A DNA stretch of 64,000 nucleotides from Maribacter flavus. GTDB taxonomy: Bacteria > Bacteroidota > Bacteroidia > Flavobacteriales > Flavobacteriaceae. The stretch covers positions 2,342,185 to 2,406,184 of the forward strand of contig NZ_VUOE01000001.1 of assembly GCF_008386635.1 (NCBI RefSeq), given 5' to 3'. Below, piece by piece: positions 1-8,033 of the stretch (position 1 is its first letter; each line of letters starts with the position of its first letter). A program made the translations under genes and the position numbers. Below the pieces are notes generated by a model. That model saw nothing but the letters and a program-made list of their open reading frames with translations, searched no databases and had not been told where the DNA came from.

Positions 1-13
1 AAAAGAATATACC

Positions 14-1027
14 TTAAAACTTTGGGGCGATGTGCTCATTGTAAATGATTTGTGCAGTTTCTATGTTTCTTGGTTCACCAGAGTGTATGAGCTGGGCATA
101 TATGATGAGTGGATTTACATGGTTTTTAGCTTTAGTTAGGTCTTCAGGGTTTATAATACTTACAGTACTGGTGTTACCCCAAAAAGGAGCATAAAGTGAA
201 ATTTTCCCTTTTTTATCAGGCACCAGTTTTAAAACGGTCATAATCTCTTTAACTTCCAACGTGGTAAAGAGTGCATATTTTTCTGGATATAAATAGTCAG
301 TCAATAGCGCTGCGCCTGGCTCGCCACTCCACCATACCTTGGCTCGTAAAAATTGGGTTTTCCATTGTTCTTCAAGGTTACCTGTAAAAGAATAGGTGCC
401 AATCTTATAATTAGGGAGTACCTTTTCATTGAGAATGGGAATCCATCTATCCAATAATTCTTCTTTACGAATGAGTTGGTATTTTTTGTCATCATTCCAT
501 TGCACTAAAAAACCCTCATCAAATAACCCGTTCATTATTTTACTTACACTACCCAAAGAAATTTGACTGATATGTGCTAAATGACGAACGGTCTCATTTA
601 CTACTTCTGGGCGGTTTAATAATTGAAAAATTAGTTGCGCCCCTGCTTGCGTAAATACTTTGGTAGTATCAGGAATAACTGGTTTACCGGTACCATGCTC
701 GGTATATACTTTTAGCTGTGGTATTTCTATATAGGCATTACCATAACTATCCAAGTAATTAACTTTATTTGCTTTTAGATTTTTCTTGGCTTTAGGGGTT
801 ATGTATTTTGCTGCTACCAACAACGGATGTTTTGCCGTCTGATTTAAAAGGATAGGCACATTGTGTGGTCTTATTTCATTTTTAAAATAGACACTTACTT
901 TTTCTCCATTCAAGGAATAAACTGGTAATTCATTCAATTCAGGTGCCTGTTCAAATATTGCCTCAATATCCAATTCGAGACTATCGATAAACTCCATAAA
1001 GTATTTAAAATCCAACAACATGTTCAT
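14..1027 (-). CDS. AbiEi-type antitoxin / transcriptional regulator (type IV toxin-antitoxin)
   Basis: The protein resembles the AbiEi_2 group of type IV antitoxins, which autorepress their promoter and counteract an AbiEii nucleotidyltransferase toxin. A winged-helix stretch lies near residues 130-190 (VFTQAGAQLIFQLL, then ISLGSVSKIMNGLFDEGFLV), between an N-terminal domain and a C-terminal domain of about 150 residues. Translation could start at the ATG at 1051, 1027 or 1021. I prefer 1027 because the upstream ATG lies inside a duplicated operator-like module. It follows hsdM on the same strand after 103 bp, so it probably belongs to the restriction-modification locus. Any toxin partner would lie beyond position 1 and is not seen. 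The family call is from motif memory and moderately sure; the role in phage defence is inference. Confidence 0.75.
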   Translation of the reverse strand: MNMLLDFKYFMEFIDSLELDIEAIFEQAPELNELPVYSLNGEKVSVYFKNEIRPHNVPILLNQTAKHPLLVAAKYITPKAKKNLKANKVNYLDSYGNAYIEIPQLKVYTEHGTGKPVIPDTTKVFTQAGAQLIFQLLNRPEVVNETVRHLAHISQISLGSVSKIMNGLFDEGFLVQWNDDKKYQLIRKEELLDRWIPILNEKVLPNYKIGTYSFTGNLEEQWKTQFLRAKVWWSGEPGAALLTDYLYPEKYALFTTLEVKEIMTVLKLVPDKKGKISLYAPFWGNTSTVSIINPEDLTKAKNHVNPLIIYAQLIHSGEPRNIETAQIIYNEHIAPKF

Positions 1028-1153
1028 TTTTTTATTTTGTTCATGGAACATGAACAGTCAAATTTAGTGAACAAAATTGATATGTTTATAATTTAGTTCA
1101 TTTTTTTATTTTGTTCACGGAACATGAACAATGTTATTTAGTGAACACAACTG
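1022..1153 (-). promoter_or_regulatory. Duplicated operator-like module upstream of the AbiEi gene
   Basis: Two copies of a ~55-bp module start at 1022 and 1096 (74-bp offset). Both contain the palindrome TGTTC-N3-GAACA followed by TGAACA and, about 11 bp on, GTGAACA, plus an upstream GTTCA and a T-rich spacer. That gives about eight TGAACA/TGTTCA half-sites in 130 bp, filling the hsdM-abiEi gap. AbiEi antitoxins are known to autoregulate by cooperative binding to repeats, so this is the likely operator; that link is inference. Confidence 0.6.
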
Positions 1154-1154
1154 A

Positions 1155-2732
1155 CTAAAATTTATCAAAATTTAATATTATTTGCTTTTTCAAAACTTCC
1201 CCTTTTTCAAACTGTTCCACCAAAGTAGCCTTTAAGCTTTCCATTTTCTCTTCAAAAGGAATGCCGTCATCTTCCTCGGCTTCGGTTCCTACATAAATAC
1301 CCGGAGTGAGTTTATAATCCTGTTTTTGTACCTCTTCTAATGTGGCCGCTTTGCAGAAGCCATCTACGTCTTTATAAGTTTTGCCCTCGGTTCGCCAATT
1401 GTGATAGGTGTCCGCGATTTTATGAATATCCTCATCCGTAAAAACACGCAGCTTTCTACTTGCCATGGTGCCCATTTTAGCGGTATCTATAAACAGGATT
1501 TCGTTCATACGTTCCCTATGTTCGCCATCTTTACCATCTCGGTTTTTACTGAGTATGAACAAACAGGCAGGGATACCTGTGGTCAAGAATAACTTGTCCG
1601 GTAAGCGTACAATACAGTCAATCATACCGTTGTCCACCATATGTTGCCGTACGTTCTTTTCACCCCGAGAGTTACTGGTCATAGCCCCATTGGCCATCAC
1701 AATACCTGCCGTACCCGTATCACTTAAATGGCTCCAAAACGTTTGCATCCACATGTAATTTGCACTTCCATCCGTCGTAAATTCATCCCTTGGACCAAAT
1801 AATCGTGGGTCTTGCTCGGACAAATCTTCGGGGTGCCAATTGCTAACATTAAAGGGAGGGTTGGCAATTACAAAATCCGCCTTTAGGTCTGGGAACTTAT
1901 CATCCAAGAGCGAATTACCCAATTTTATATCAAAGGACAAATCCCTTAACAACAGGTTCATTAAACACAATCGTAAGGTTTGGGCGGTCATTTCCTGCCC
2001 ATAAATGGAGATATCACTTTTGGCCCCTCCATGTTCTTTGATAAACTTTAAACTTTGAACGAACATACCCCCACTACCACAAGCAGGGTCAAAGATTCTA
2101 CCCTTGTAGGGTTCCAACAATTCCACCAAAAGACGTACGATACTACCTGGTGTAAAAAATTGGCCGGCACCGGAGCCTTCGGCCATGGCGAACCTACCAA
2201 TGTAATACTCGTAAATACGACCCAGAATATCGCTTTCCGGGTTTTCCTTTTCTGAAAACTTTGGATGTGACAACAGGTTGATGATACCACCTGTTTGTTT
2301 TGCAGAAAGTTCACTTTTCACGAAAATTCGGGGTAGAAGGTTGTTCAGTTGCGGATTGTAAGACGTCAACAACTCTTGTATTACATCAAAGGCATCATCA
2401 ATAATTACCTTGATATTATCCTGTTCCGCATTATCCTTTAAATATTGCCAAGAGGCTTCATTCGGGACCACAAAAGTATTTCTAGAGCGATATTCGTCAG
2501 GGTCGGAAAGTACATAGGTTTTTTCGGATTCGTCCGTTGTGTAATAATCTGATGAAGGTTCATTCAATTGGTCCTTAATTTCTTCCTTGACCACCTCAAA
2601 CCTTTCGCTCAAATGCTTTAAAAAGACGAGGGGTAATATGTAATTCTTGTAATTGTTCTCAGAAACGGCACCACGAAGTTCATTAGCGGCATCCCATAAT
2701 TCCTTTTCAAAATCTATGTCAGCTTTGGCCAT
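1155..2732 (-). CDS. hsdM: Type I restriction-modification system methyltransferase subunit HsdM
   Basis: HsdM, with HsdS, methylates adenine N6 in a bipartite target and is needed for HsdR restriction. The 525-residue protein has the N-terminal helical HsdM_N region (about 1-150), the AdoMet motif I DPACGSGG near residues 215-222 and the catalytic N6-adenine motif NPPF near 291-294; the length is normal for the family. The ATG at 2732 begins the usual MAKADIDFEKELWDAANELR-type N-terminus. It is followed on the same strand by the AbiEi gene. hsdS and hsdR are not in the window and would be expected to the left. It lies outside the tRNA-fMet island but next to its left repeat, so it may belong to a second, abutting element. 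Confidence 0.95.
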   Translation of the reverse strand: MAKADIDFEKELWDAANELRGAVSENNYKNYILPLVFLKHLSERFEVVKEEIKDQLNEPSSDYYTTDESEKTYVLSDPDEYRSRNTFVVPNEASWQYLKDNAEQDNIKVIIDDAFDVIQELLTSYNPQLNNLLPRIFVKSELSAKQTGGIINLLSHPKFSEKENPESDILGRIYEYYIGRFAMAEGSGAGQFFTPGSIVRLLVELLEPYKGRIFDPACGSGGMFVQSLKFIKEHGGAKSDISIYGQEMTAQTLRLCLMNLLLRDLSFDIKLGNSLLDDKFPDLKADFVIANPPFNVSNWHPEDLSEQDPRLFGPRDEFTTDGSANYMWMQTFWSHLSDTGTAGIVMANGAMTSNSRGEKNVRQHMVDNGMIDCIVRLPDKLFLTTGIPACLFILSKNRDGKDGEHRERMNEILFIDTAKMGTMASRKLRVFTDEDIHKIADTYHNWRTEGKTYKDVDGFCKAATLEEVQKQDYKLTPGIYVGTEAEEDDGIPFEEKMESLKATLVEQFEKGEVLKKQIILNFDKF

Positions 2733-2850
2733 AAAGGGTATTCTCTACAATTTAGTTGGGGGAAATAGTATGAAACAACAAAATAGCAAACCTTTTTTGA
2801 TTTTGTGTAAAAAAAGAAAAGTCTTAAAGTTTTTTTTGAAAAAATTAAAA

Positions 2851-2973
2851 TCAAATGTGAAGCGAAAGAAGTAAATCTGCTAGGTCATCACCTTCAGCCA
2901 AATCAAGGTTTTCCAATTGACTGCTAAATAATACATTAAAGCCCCTATCAGTTAGATGCAAGATCCAAAAAGT
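2851..2973 (-). pseudogene. Possible C-terminal gene remnant
   Basis: A 40-codon open frame on the minus strand, closed by stops at both ends, reads as a protein-like C-terminus (WILHLTDRGFNVLF, then NLDLAEGDDLADLLLSL). It has no ATG and lies just left of the terminator beside the tRNA fragment. It could be the tail of a gene cut by an earlier insertion, or chance. I do not recognise the family. Confidence 0.25.
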
Positions 2974-3045
2974 TCAACTTCATGTTAAAAATGTGCACGT
3001 TTTCGTGTACTTTGAGTAAAAGCAGGGAAATGTTGGACATAAAAA

Positions 3046-3071
3046 AACGGCTTGTGAGTACACAAACCGTT
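3046..3071 (-). terminator. Intrinsic terminator, probably the ancestral tRNA-fMet terminator
   Basis: An 11-bp stem with one mismatch (AACGGCTTGTG / CACAAACCGTT) and an AGTA loop is followed on the minus strand by a U run (A tract 3041-3047). It sits 20 bp beyond the tRNA fragment, where the terminator of an uninterrupted tRNA-fMet gene would be. Confidence 0.65.
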
Positions 3072-3090
3072 CATTTTAATAACATTAAGT

Positions 3091-3138
3091 CTAGTAGCGG
3101 GAACTGGACTCGAACCAGTGACCTTCGGGTTATGAGCC
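3091..3138 (-). repeat. Left attachment repeat: 3' fragment of tRNA-fMet
   Basis: These 48 bp are identical to 10324-10371, the 3' half of the intact tRNA-fMet gene from the anticodon loop to just past the 3' end. The 5' half is missing, so this is a tRNA fragment left by site-specific integration. It marks the distal end of the island and lies about 160 bp from the integrase start. Confidence 0.9.
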
Positions 3139-3162
3139 AAAGAAGAACTGGTTTTATATGAT

Positions 3163-3181
3163 TTCATATGTATTCATATGT
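3163..3181. promoter_or_regulatory. Paired direct repeats next to the left att site
   Basis: TTCATATGT occurs at 3163-3171 and 3173-3181, one helical turn apart, about 25 bp inside the island end. Such spacing suits arm-type binding sites for integrase or an excisionase. At the other end TTGTACA occurs twice (10260-10266 and 10271-10277), also about one turn apart. The role is inference. Confidence 0.35.
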
Positions 3182-3295
3182 CTAATAATCAATTACTTAA
3201 CTTTTTTAAAGAATCAGTAAAAATCATAAAAAACCTCAAAATGTTTTAGGTAAAATTTTTACATTGTAGTTTCTTAAGCAATATTTCCACCTAAA

Positions 3296-4638
3296 ATGGC
3301 TTCAATAAAGATAGTTCTTTGGAAACATGATCAAAAAAGAACGGTACTTATCCATTAGCCATTCGTATCACGCAAAATAGAAAAACAAGTTACATTTATA
3401 CAGGCAAATATATTTACGAAAAGGATTGGAATAAGGAGTTGTGTAAAGTTCGAAAGTCACACCCCAATTCTACACGACTAAATAATTACCTGCTAAAAAA
3501 ATTGGCGGAAGTCGATGATATTACCTTGGAGGCTGATAAATCTGAGGATTTTGTGTCCAGCAAGGAGATTAAGAAAAAAATCAAGCACAAAGGCCGATCG
3601 GTATCCTTTTTCCAATTTGGGGCAGAAAGGGTCAAAAGCAGATTTCAAGCGGGTAAGTTTTCTACTTGTAAGGGGGAGCTATCCATGTTGTTCAATGTTC
3701 GTGAGTTTTTGAAATGGAACCGATTTGAGGAGCGGGAAAAGGTGATAAAGGGCATACAAGAGCGACGGCGGAATCGGGTAGGGCAGTCCCGAAAATTCGG
3801 ATATGACTTTTTGGAACACGTAAAAGAGGAATTTGATAAGGAGACATCTCTTTATTTTGAAGATATCACCGAAGCCTTTCTAAACAATTTCAAAGTGTTC
3901 TGTATTTCTTACTTGGAGCACAAGACAAGAACGGTAACCAACCATCTTATTTACTTTCGGACGTTGTTCAATGCTGCAATTAAAGAGGGCATTGTGGAAC
4001 CTAAGTACTATCCCTTTGGTGGTGAAAAGGAACGCATACGTGTTAAACCAACTCAAAAAATTGGATTGACAAAGGAAGAGATAGAGCGTATAGAAAAAGT
4101 AAAATTGAAAAAAGATGGTCCTGTATGGCATACGCGTAATGTATGGCTGTTCTCTTTCTATTTTGCTGGGATTCGTATTTCGGACGTACTTCAAATGAAA
4201 TGGTCGGACCTTATGGATGGCCGACTCTATTATACTATGAATAAGAACGAAAAACCCTTGAGTCTGAAAATTCCGGATCAGGCCAAAAAAATTCTGGACT
4301 TTTACCGGCCTCTAAGGCAGTCGCAGGATGATTATATTTTTCCTTATTTGAAAAAGGCTAATCCTACAAGCAAACGGGATGTTTTTGTGAAGACGCGTAA
4401 TGGCACGGTCATACTTAACAAATACCTGAAACTATTGGCGGAAAAATGCATGATTACCAAAAATTTATCCAACCACATTGCTCGCCATTCGTTTGGGAAT
4501 ATTGCTGGTGATGCCATTTCTCCTCTTATGCTTCAAAAACTCTATCGACATAGTGATTTGAAAACCACCATTATGTATCAGGCAAACTTCATCCATAAAG
4601 ATGCGGATGATGCGTTGGATGCGGTTTTGAATTCTTAA
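3296..4638 (+). CDS. Tyrosine recombinase (island integrase), frame broken at an A6 run
   Basis: Phage-type integrase of the Bacteroidota form with an Arm-DNA-binding N-terminus, SAM-like core-binding domain and catalytic domain. Counted from the TTG at 3439, the catalytic residues are Arg246, His346-x-x-Arg349, His371 and nucleophile Tyr380, so the catalytic part is intact. The expected N-terminus starts at ATG 3296 (MASIKIVLWKHDQ) in another frame. Moving one base back within the six A's at 3333-3338 continues it as KKNGTYPLAIRIT in the main frame. The main frame has a stop at 3328-3330 and only a TTG at 3439 as a later start, which would lose the ~48-residue arm-binding part. It may be an inactivating deletion, ribosomal slippage or a homopolymer sequencing error. 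Confidence 0.85.
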
Positions 4639-4896
4639 GATTAAAAATAGGAGAATTTTACGAAATATGATTTCTACAGAGTTTAATCCTTTTTTTCCAA
4701 CCAACTTATTTTATGGGTTTTAACGTTGATTCAAAATCTGGTTAAAGGCTATATGGTTGCAAATAATATCATCTGACTTTCAAATAATGGAAACATAGAA
4801 ATTAAATGATTGATTGAAAATGAAGAATAATCTTAAACAGTAATAAACCTTTAATTTTTGCCCTAAATTTATGATTAACTTTTTTGTGCAGAGGTT

Positions 4897-5310
4897 TTAA
4901 TCATTTAATTCAGCCTGATTTTTTACAAATTCAAAATATGCTGCATCCTTGAAATCAAACCAATCCTTTCTATAATCAGAGCGGGCAATGAGATTTTTAA
5001 AATTCCCAAAGGGCTTAGGTTTGGAAATTCCCGAATATAATTGGTTTTTCAAATCGGAATCCTCCAAGGAGTGAATAAAGTTTTCCATAACCCTAAAACG
5101 TTCATTTGAACACATTTTTTCAAATCGGACATACTTGTCCCTTTCACTATCAATTTTGTCGAGGGTATCTATCCAAAACTCGGGTTCAAAATTGGGGTCT
5201 TCAATATCAGGGTGATATTCAATTGTTGATAACGAGGGATTATAGAAACAGTCCATTCCACTATCTAGTAGTTCAGCAATTTCCTTAATTGTTTCATCAC
5301 TCAATTTCAT
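4897..5310 (-). CDS. UPF0158 family protein
   Basis: A 137-residue acidic cytoplasmic protein with no signal peptide or membrane segment. It resembles UPF0158 in the N-terminal KLSDETIKEIAELLDSGMDC stretch and the C-terminal DYRKDWFDFKDAAYFEFV pattern. The biochemical function of the family is not established. It lies alone inside the island, with 258 bp to the convergent integrase gene and 138 bp to the hydrolase gene on the same strand. Its presence as island cargo is an observation only; no function is proposed. Confidence 0.8.
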   Translation of the reverse strand: MKLSDETIKEIAELLDSGMDCFYNPSLSTIEYHPDIEDPNFEPEFWIDTLDKIDSERDKYVRFEKMCSNERFRVMENFIHSLEDSDLKNQLYSGISKPKPFGNFKNLIARSDYRKDWFDFKDAAYFEFVKNQAELND

Positions 5311-5448
5311 TTTATATGGGATGAAATAATACAGCCCCAGCTACAATGCCTAAGCATTTTCTAAGGATTGTTCGTGTGTGCTGTATGTTTTATGAAAAAT
5401 TTCAGGGTTCATGATTAACAATTGTTCTTGTTCACATCAGGCTGTAGT

Positions 5449-6369
5449 TTACGGATGATTGATTTCGTATTTGTTTAAAAATACATCCATCGCTGTTTCC
5501 AAGTCATCTTTGTTCTCCATAAAAGGAATATGTCCCGATGAACTTTTCCACAATACCATATTTGGGAATAAAACTCCTTTATAATGTTCAGGCCCAATGG
5601 TCCAATCATTCTCACCATAAAAAAACAACACAGGTATGTTAATAGCTGGAGTGAACATTTTAAAATTAATCAAATAATCGTTGTGAACCATCCCAACAGC
5701 GCTGAAATCGTGGTTCCAATTGGGAATTTCCTGATAGGTTGCATTCATTTTCGTTTCGTTCTCTTGGTGGGCATAGGCCAATTTCCACATCACACCCTTT
5801 TCATTCAATAATGGAAATAAACGGTTCAGTTTGTCTTGAACTGTTACGGTGGTATCCTGATAAAAATGTGAATCTGAGATGCCGAGAAACTCCACAGCTT
5901 TGGGAATCCAGCTTTCAGTGATACTTTCTTTTAAGTTTAGGGAACAGTTGAACATCATTAATCCTCTAATGGAGTTTTGATGTTCCATCGCATAGGCCGT
6001 AGTCATGGTACCCGAAAAGGAATGCCCCATAATAATCCAGTCCTTGAATCCTAGGAATTTTCGAACTTCCTCAAAATCTAAAATCATTCTGTCGATACCG
6101 TAATTACCATCCGTAGGACTGGTAGAACGCCCAACGCCCCTTAGATCCAAATAGACCATGGTAAATCGTTCTTCCAAGATATTGCCTGCAAACCTTTCCA
6201 TCCAGTAACTTCCTGAACCTGGGCCGCCATGTACGTAGAGGCACGGAGTACCTTTGCCCTTCACATTTACGTAAAGTTCAACTTGGTCCGAAGTGGTTAC
6301 TTTGTATTCATTGGCGTTGCACAAAGTGATTGCCATAACTGCTGATACTAGAAATAATAATTTTTTCAT
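5449..6369 (-). CDS. Secreted alpha/beta hydrolase, proline iminopeptidase-like
   Basis: The protein begins with a signal peptide (MKKLLFLVSAVMAITLCNAN) and is probably periplasmic. It has the oxyanion-loop motif HGGPG at about residues 47-51, typical of the proline iminopeptidase branch (S33), the DLRGVGRS strand, nucleophile elbow GHSFSG with Ser117, an acid in GENDW and a C-terminal catalytic His in SSGHIPF. The 306-residue length fits. Such enzymes remove N-terminal proline from peptides or act as esterases; the substrate here is unknown. It is island cargo. The 270 bp between its start and the IS element show no gene. Confidence 0.88.
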   Translation of the reverse strand: MKKLLFLVSAVMAITLCNANEYKVTTSDQVELYVNVKGKGTPCLYVHGGPGSGSYWMERFAGNILEERFTMVYLDLRGVGRSTSPTDGNYGIDRMILDFEEVRKFLGFKDWIIMGHSFSGTMTTAYAMEHQNSIRGLMMFNCSLNLKESITESWIPKAVEFLGISDSHFYQDTTVTVQDKLNRLFPLLNEKGVMWKLAYAHQENETKMNATYQEIPNWNHDFSAVGMVHNDYLINFKMFTPAINIPVLFFYGENDWTIGPEHYKGVLFPNMVLWKSSSGHIPFMENKDDLETAMDVFLNKYEINHP

Positions 6370-6680
6370 GGTGTGGGGTTTTTAAGCGATTTCACGCTGT
6401 TTTGTTTTCAGGATTTGACGATGTACTTGATCAAATTGTTACAGATGAATGGTTAAAAATGTTATGGGAACACTGGGGGGCTTGCTTCAAAATTCTTGTA
6501 ACAAGCGTCATTTTGACAAGATGCTCTAGAGCGAGTGTACAGGATTGTTGGAGGTCCTCGTTCGTGATATAGGGTTGTCGCTGTTTGTTGGAAACCGTAA
6601 AATAAAATTGGTACCCTTGCCCATTTCGGTTTAATCAATTTGTCTAGTCCTGAAATATGGCTACAGGTTAATAATTAAGT

Positions 6681-7535
6681 TTAAGCTGTTTTTAAATATA
6701 CCATGTTCGGGGTATTATATTCTAAAGATAAATGTAATCTTACCTCATTGTATAACTTGATTGCATTTTTGGCCGCACGCTTGGCGTGGGCCAGACCATC
6801 AAAGGTCTGGTCAAGGTAGAACTCGTCCTTTAGGATGCCGTTCACACGTTCTGCCAGGGCGTTCTCATAGCAATGGTTATCTTCTGTCATACTGATCGCG
6901 ATGTTGTTTCTTTTGAGTATTTGGGTGTATTGGTCGCTACAATACTGTATGCCCCTATCGGAATGGTGGATGAGCCCTTTAGTGCTTCCGGCTTGGTACA
7001 ACGCTTTGTTCAGGGCCCTAACACATCCTTTTAGCTCCAGGCTATCGCTAAGGTCGTAACCAATGATCTTGCGTGAATAGATATCGGTCAACAATGCCAG
7101 ATAACAGAATCCTTTTACCGTCCTGATATATGTAACGTCACTTGCCCAGACTTGATCGGGCCTTGTGATTTCAATCTCCTTGATGATGTTCCTATACTTC
7201 CTGAACCTATGAAAGGAATTGGTGGTCCTTGAGCTGTATTTCTTTCTAAGAGTGAGCATATCGTGTTTTCTAAGAATGTTGAACAGGGTATCCCTTCCTA
7301 TTTTAAGGTTGGCGTTGGCAAAGTCCCCTTTTAGGGATTTTTCGAGTTTGCGAACGCCTTCCCTAGGTAGGGACCTGCGTCTTTGCTTGACAATGGACAC
7401 TACCTTTTTCTCGACCTCTGAACGTACGTTTTCCCTACGTTTGAATTTATAGTAAGCATCACGTTTGAGTCCGAAACAAGTGGTTATGGCCGATAAAGAG
7501 ACAGATCCCCTTGATTTTTCCTTTGCCTTTATCAA
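6681..7535 (-). CDS. IS3-family transposase OrfB (DDE integrase core)
   Basis: The catalytic half of the transposase. It has an HTH_21-like N-terminal part and an rve/DDE domain with the first Asp in WASDVTYI, the second in HHSDRGIQY and the Glu in NALAERVNGILKDEF. Its TTG start at 7535 overlaps the end of orfA by 4 bp. The same frame is open further upstream (KKTKYQALIKAKEKSRG), so the active OrfAB fusion is expected from -1 slippage in the nine-A run complementary to 7550-7558. The length of 284 residues is full for IS150-type OrfB. Confidence 0.93.
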   Translation of the reverse strand: MIKAKEKSRGSVSLSAITTCFGLKRDAYYKFKRRENVRSEVEKKVVSIVKQRRRSLPREGVRKLEKSLKGDFANANLKIGRDTLFNILRKHDMLTLRKKYSSRTTNSFHRFRKYRNIIKEIEITRPDQVWASDVTYIRTVKGFCYLALLTDIYSRKIIGYDLSDSLELKGCVRALNKALYQAGSTKGLIHHSDRGIQYCSDQYTQILKRNNIAISMTEDNHCYENALAERVNGILKDEFYLDQTFDGLAHAKRAAKNAIKLYNEVRLHLSLEYNTPNMVYLKTA

Positions 7536-7903
7536 GGCTTGATACTTAGTTTTTTTTTAAGTTCAAGGACCGATTTGTACCCGAGCTGTTCCGCAGCTAC
7601 TTCAAGGTAGGATTCATCGATCAGGGCATCCATATCCTTTTTCAAAAGGAGCTTCTTAAGTTGTTCGATCTCTTTTTGGAGCTCCTTTATCCGGGTTATC
7701 TCGTCTTTTGTCTTCACTGTTACACGGGTGTTCATTAGGTCCTTCCGATTATACTTCCTGACCCATTCGTTGATGGTGGTAGGTGCTATTCCGTAAGCTT
7801 TGCCCAGTTGATACTTGTTCAGTTTTCCGGTGGTAAGTTCGTCTAAAATTTTGAGTTTGAAAGATTCTGAATACCGTCTGATAACTTTGTCGTTTTTGTA
7901 CAT
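7532..7903 (-). CDS. IS3-family transposase OrfA (helix-turn-helix)
   Basis: A 123-residue DNA-binding protein of the HTH_8/HTH_Tnp_1 type. The helix-turn-helix is in residues 12-50 (RRYSESFKLKILDEL, then YQLGKAYGIAPTTINEWVRKY), followed by a leucine-zipper-like coiled coil (KELQKEIEQLKKLLLKKDMD) that mediates multimerisation in IS3 elements. The gene ends just after an A9 run on its coding strand, the expected programmed -1 frameshift site leading into orfB. It binds the inverted repeats and, when not fused, usually inhibits transposition. Confidence 0.92.
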   Translation of the reverse strand: MYKNDKVIRRYSESFKLKILDELTTGKLNKYQLGKAYGIAPTTINEWVRKYNRKDLMNTRVTVKTKDEITRIKELQKEIEQLKKLLLKKDMDALIDESYLEVAAEQLGYKSVLELKKKLSIKP

Positions 7904-8033
7904 AATGTTTGAAATTATGTAGCCTTTATTCAGGACGGGTCAATATGCACGCCAACTTGTTTATATAGATGTAAAATACATCTATATACCCCCAATATAG
8001 GAATAAAACCGATGAAAGAGGTGAATCTTTGTT

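Larger units (their letters stand above)
2733..3090. other. Intergenic stretch between hsdM and the left island repeat
   Basis: This AT-rich gap holds the hsdM promoter region, which I could not pin down, a short gene-like remnant (2851-2973, minus strand), an imperfect hairpin at 2992-3009 and a clear intrinsic terminator (3046-3071). No intact gene is seen. Confidence 0.6.
6641..7942 (-). mobile_element. IS3-family insertion sequence (about 1.3 kb)
   Basis: The element holds overlapping orfA and orfB reading on the minus strand. Its ends are related inverted repeats, TGTCTAGTCCTGAA... at the left and TGACCCGTCCTGAA... at the right (read inwards), each continuing to GGCTAC; both begin with TG and end with CA as in IS3/IS150 elements. 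The 1302-bp size is normal. I see no clear 3-4 bp target duplication. It looks complete and probably active. Confidence 0.85.

Noticed and set aside
2985..3167. 60-residue open frame across the left tRNA fragment
   Set aside because: Reads tRNA sequence (VTGSSPVPATR), a known artefact.
3439..4638. TTG at 3439 as true start of the integrase
   Set aside because: It would drop the arm-binding N-terminus that is still readable upstream in two frames.
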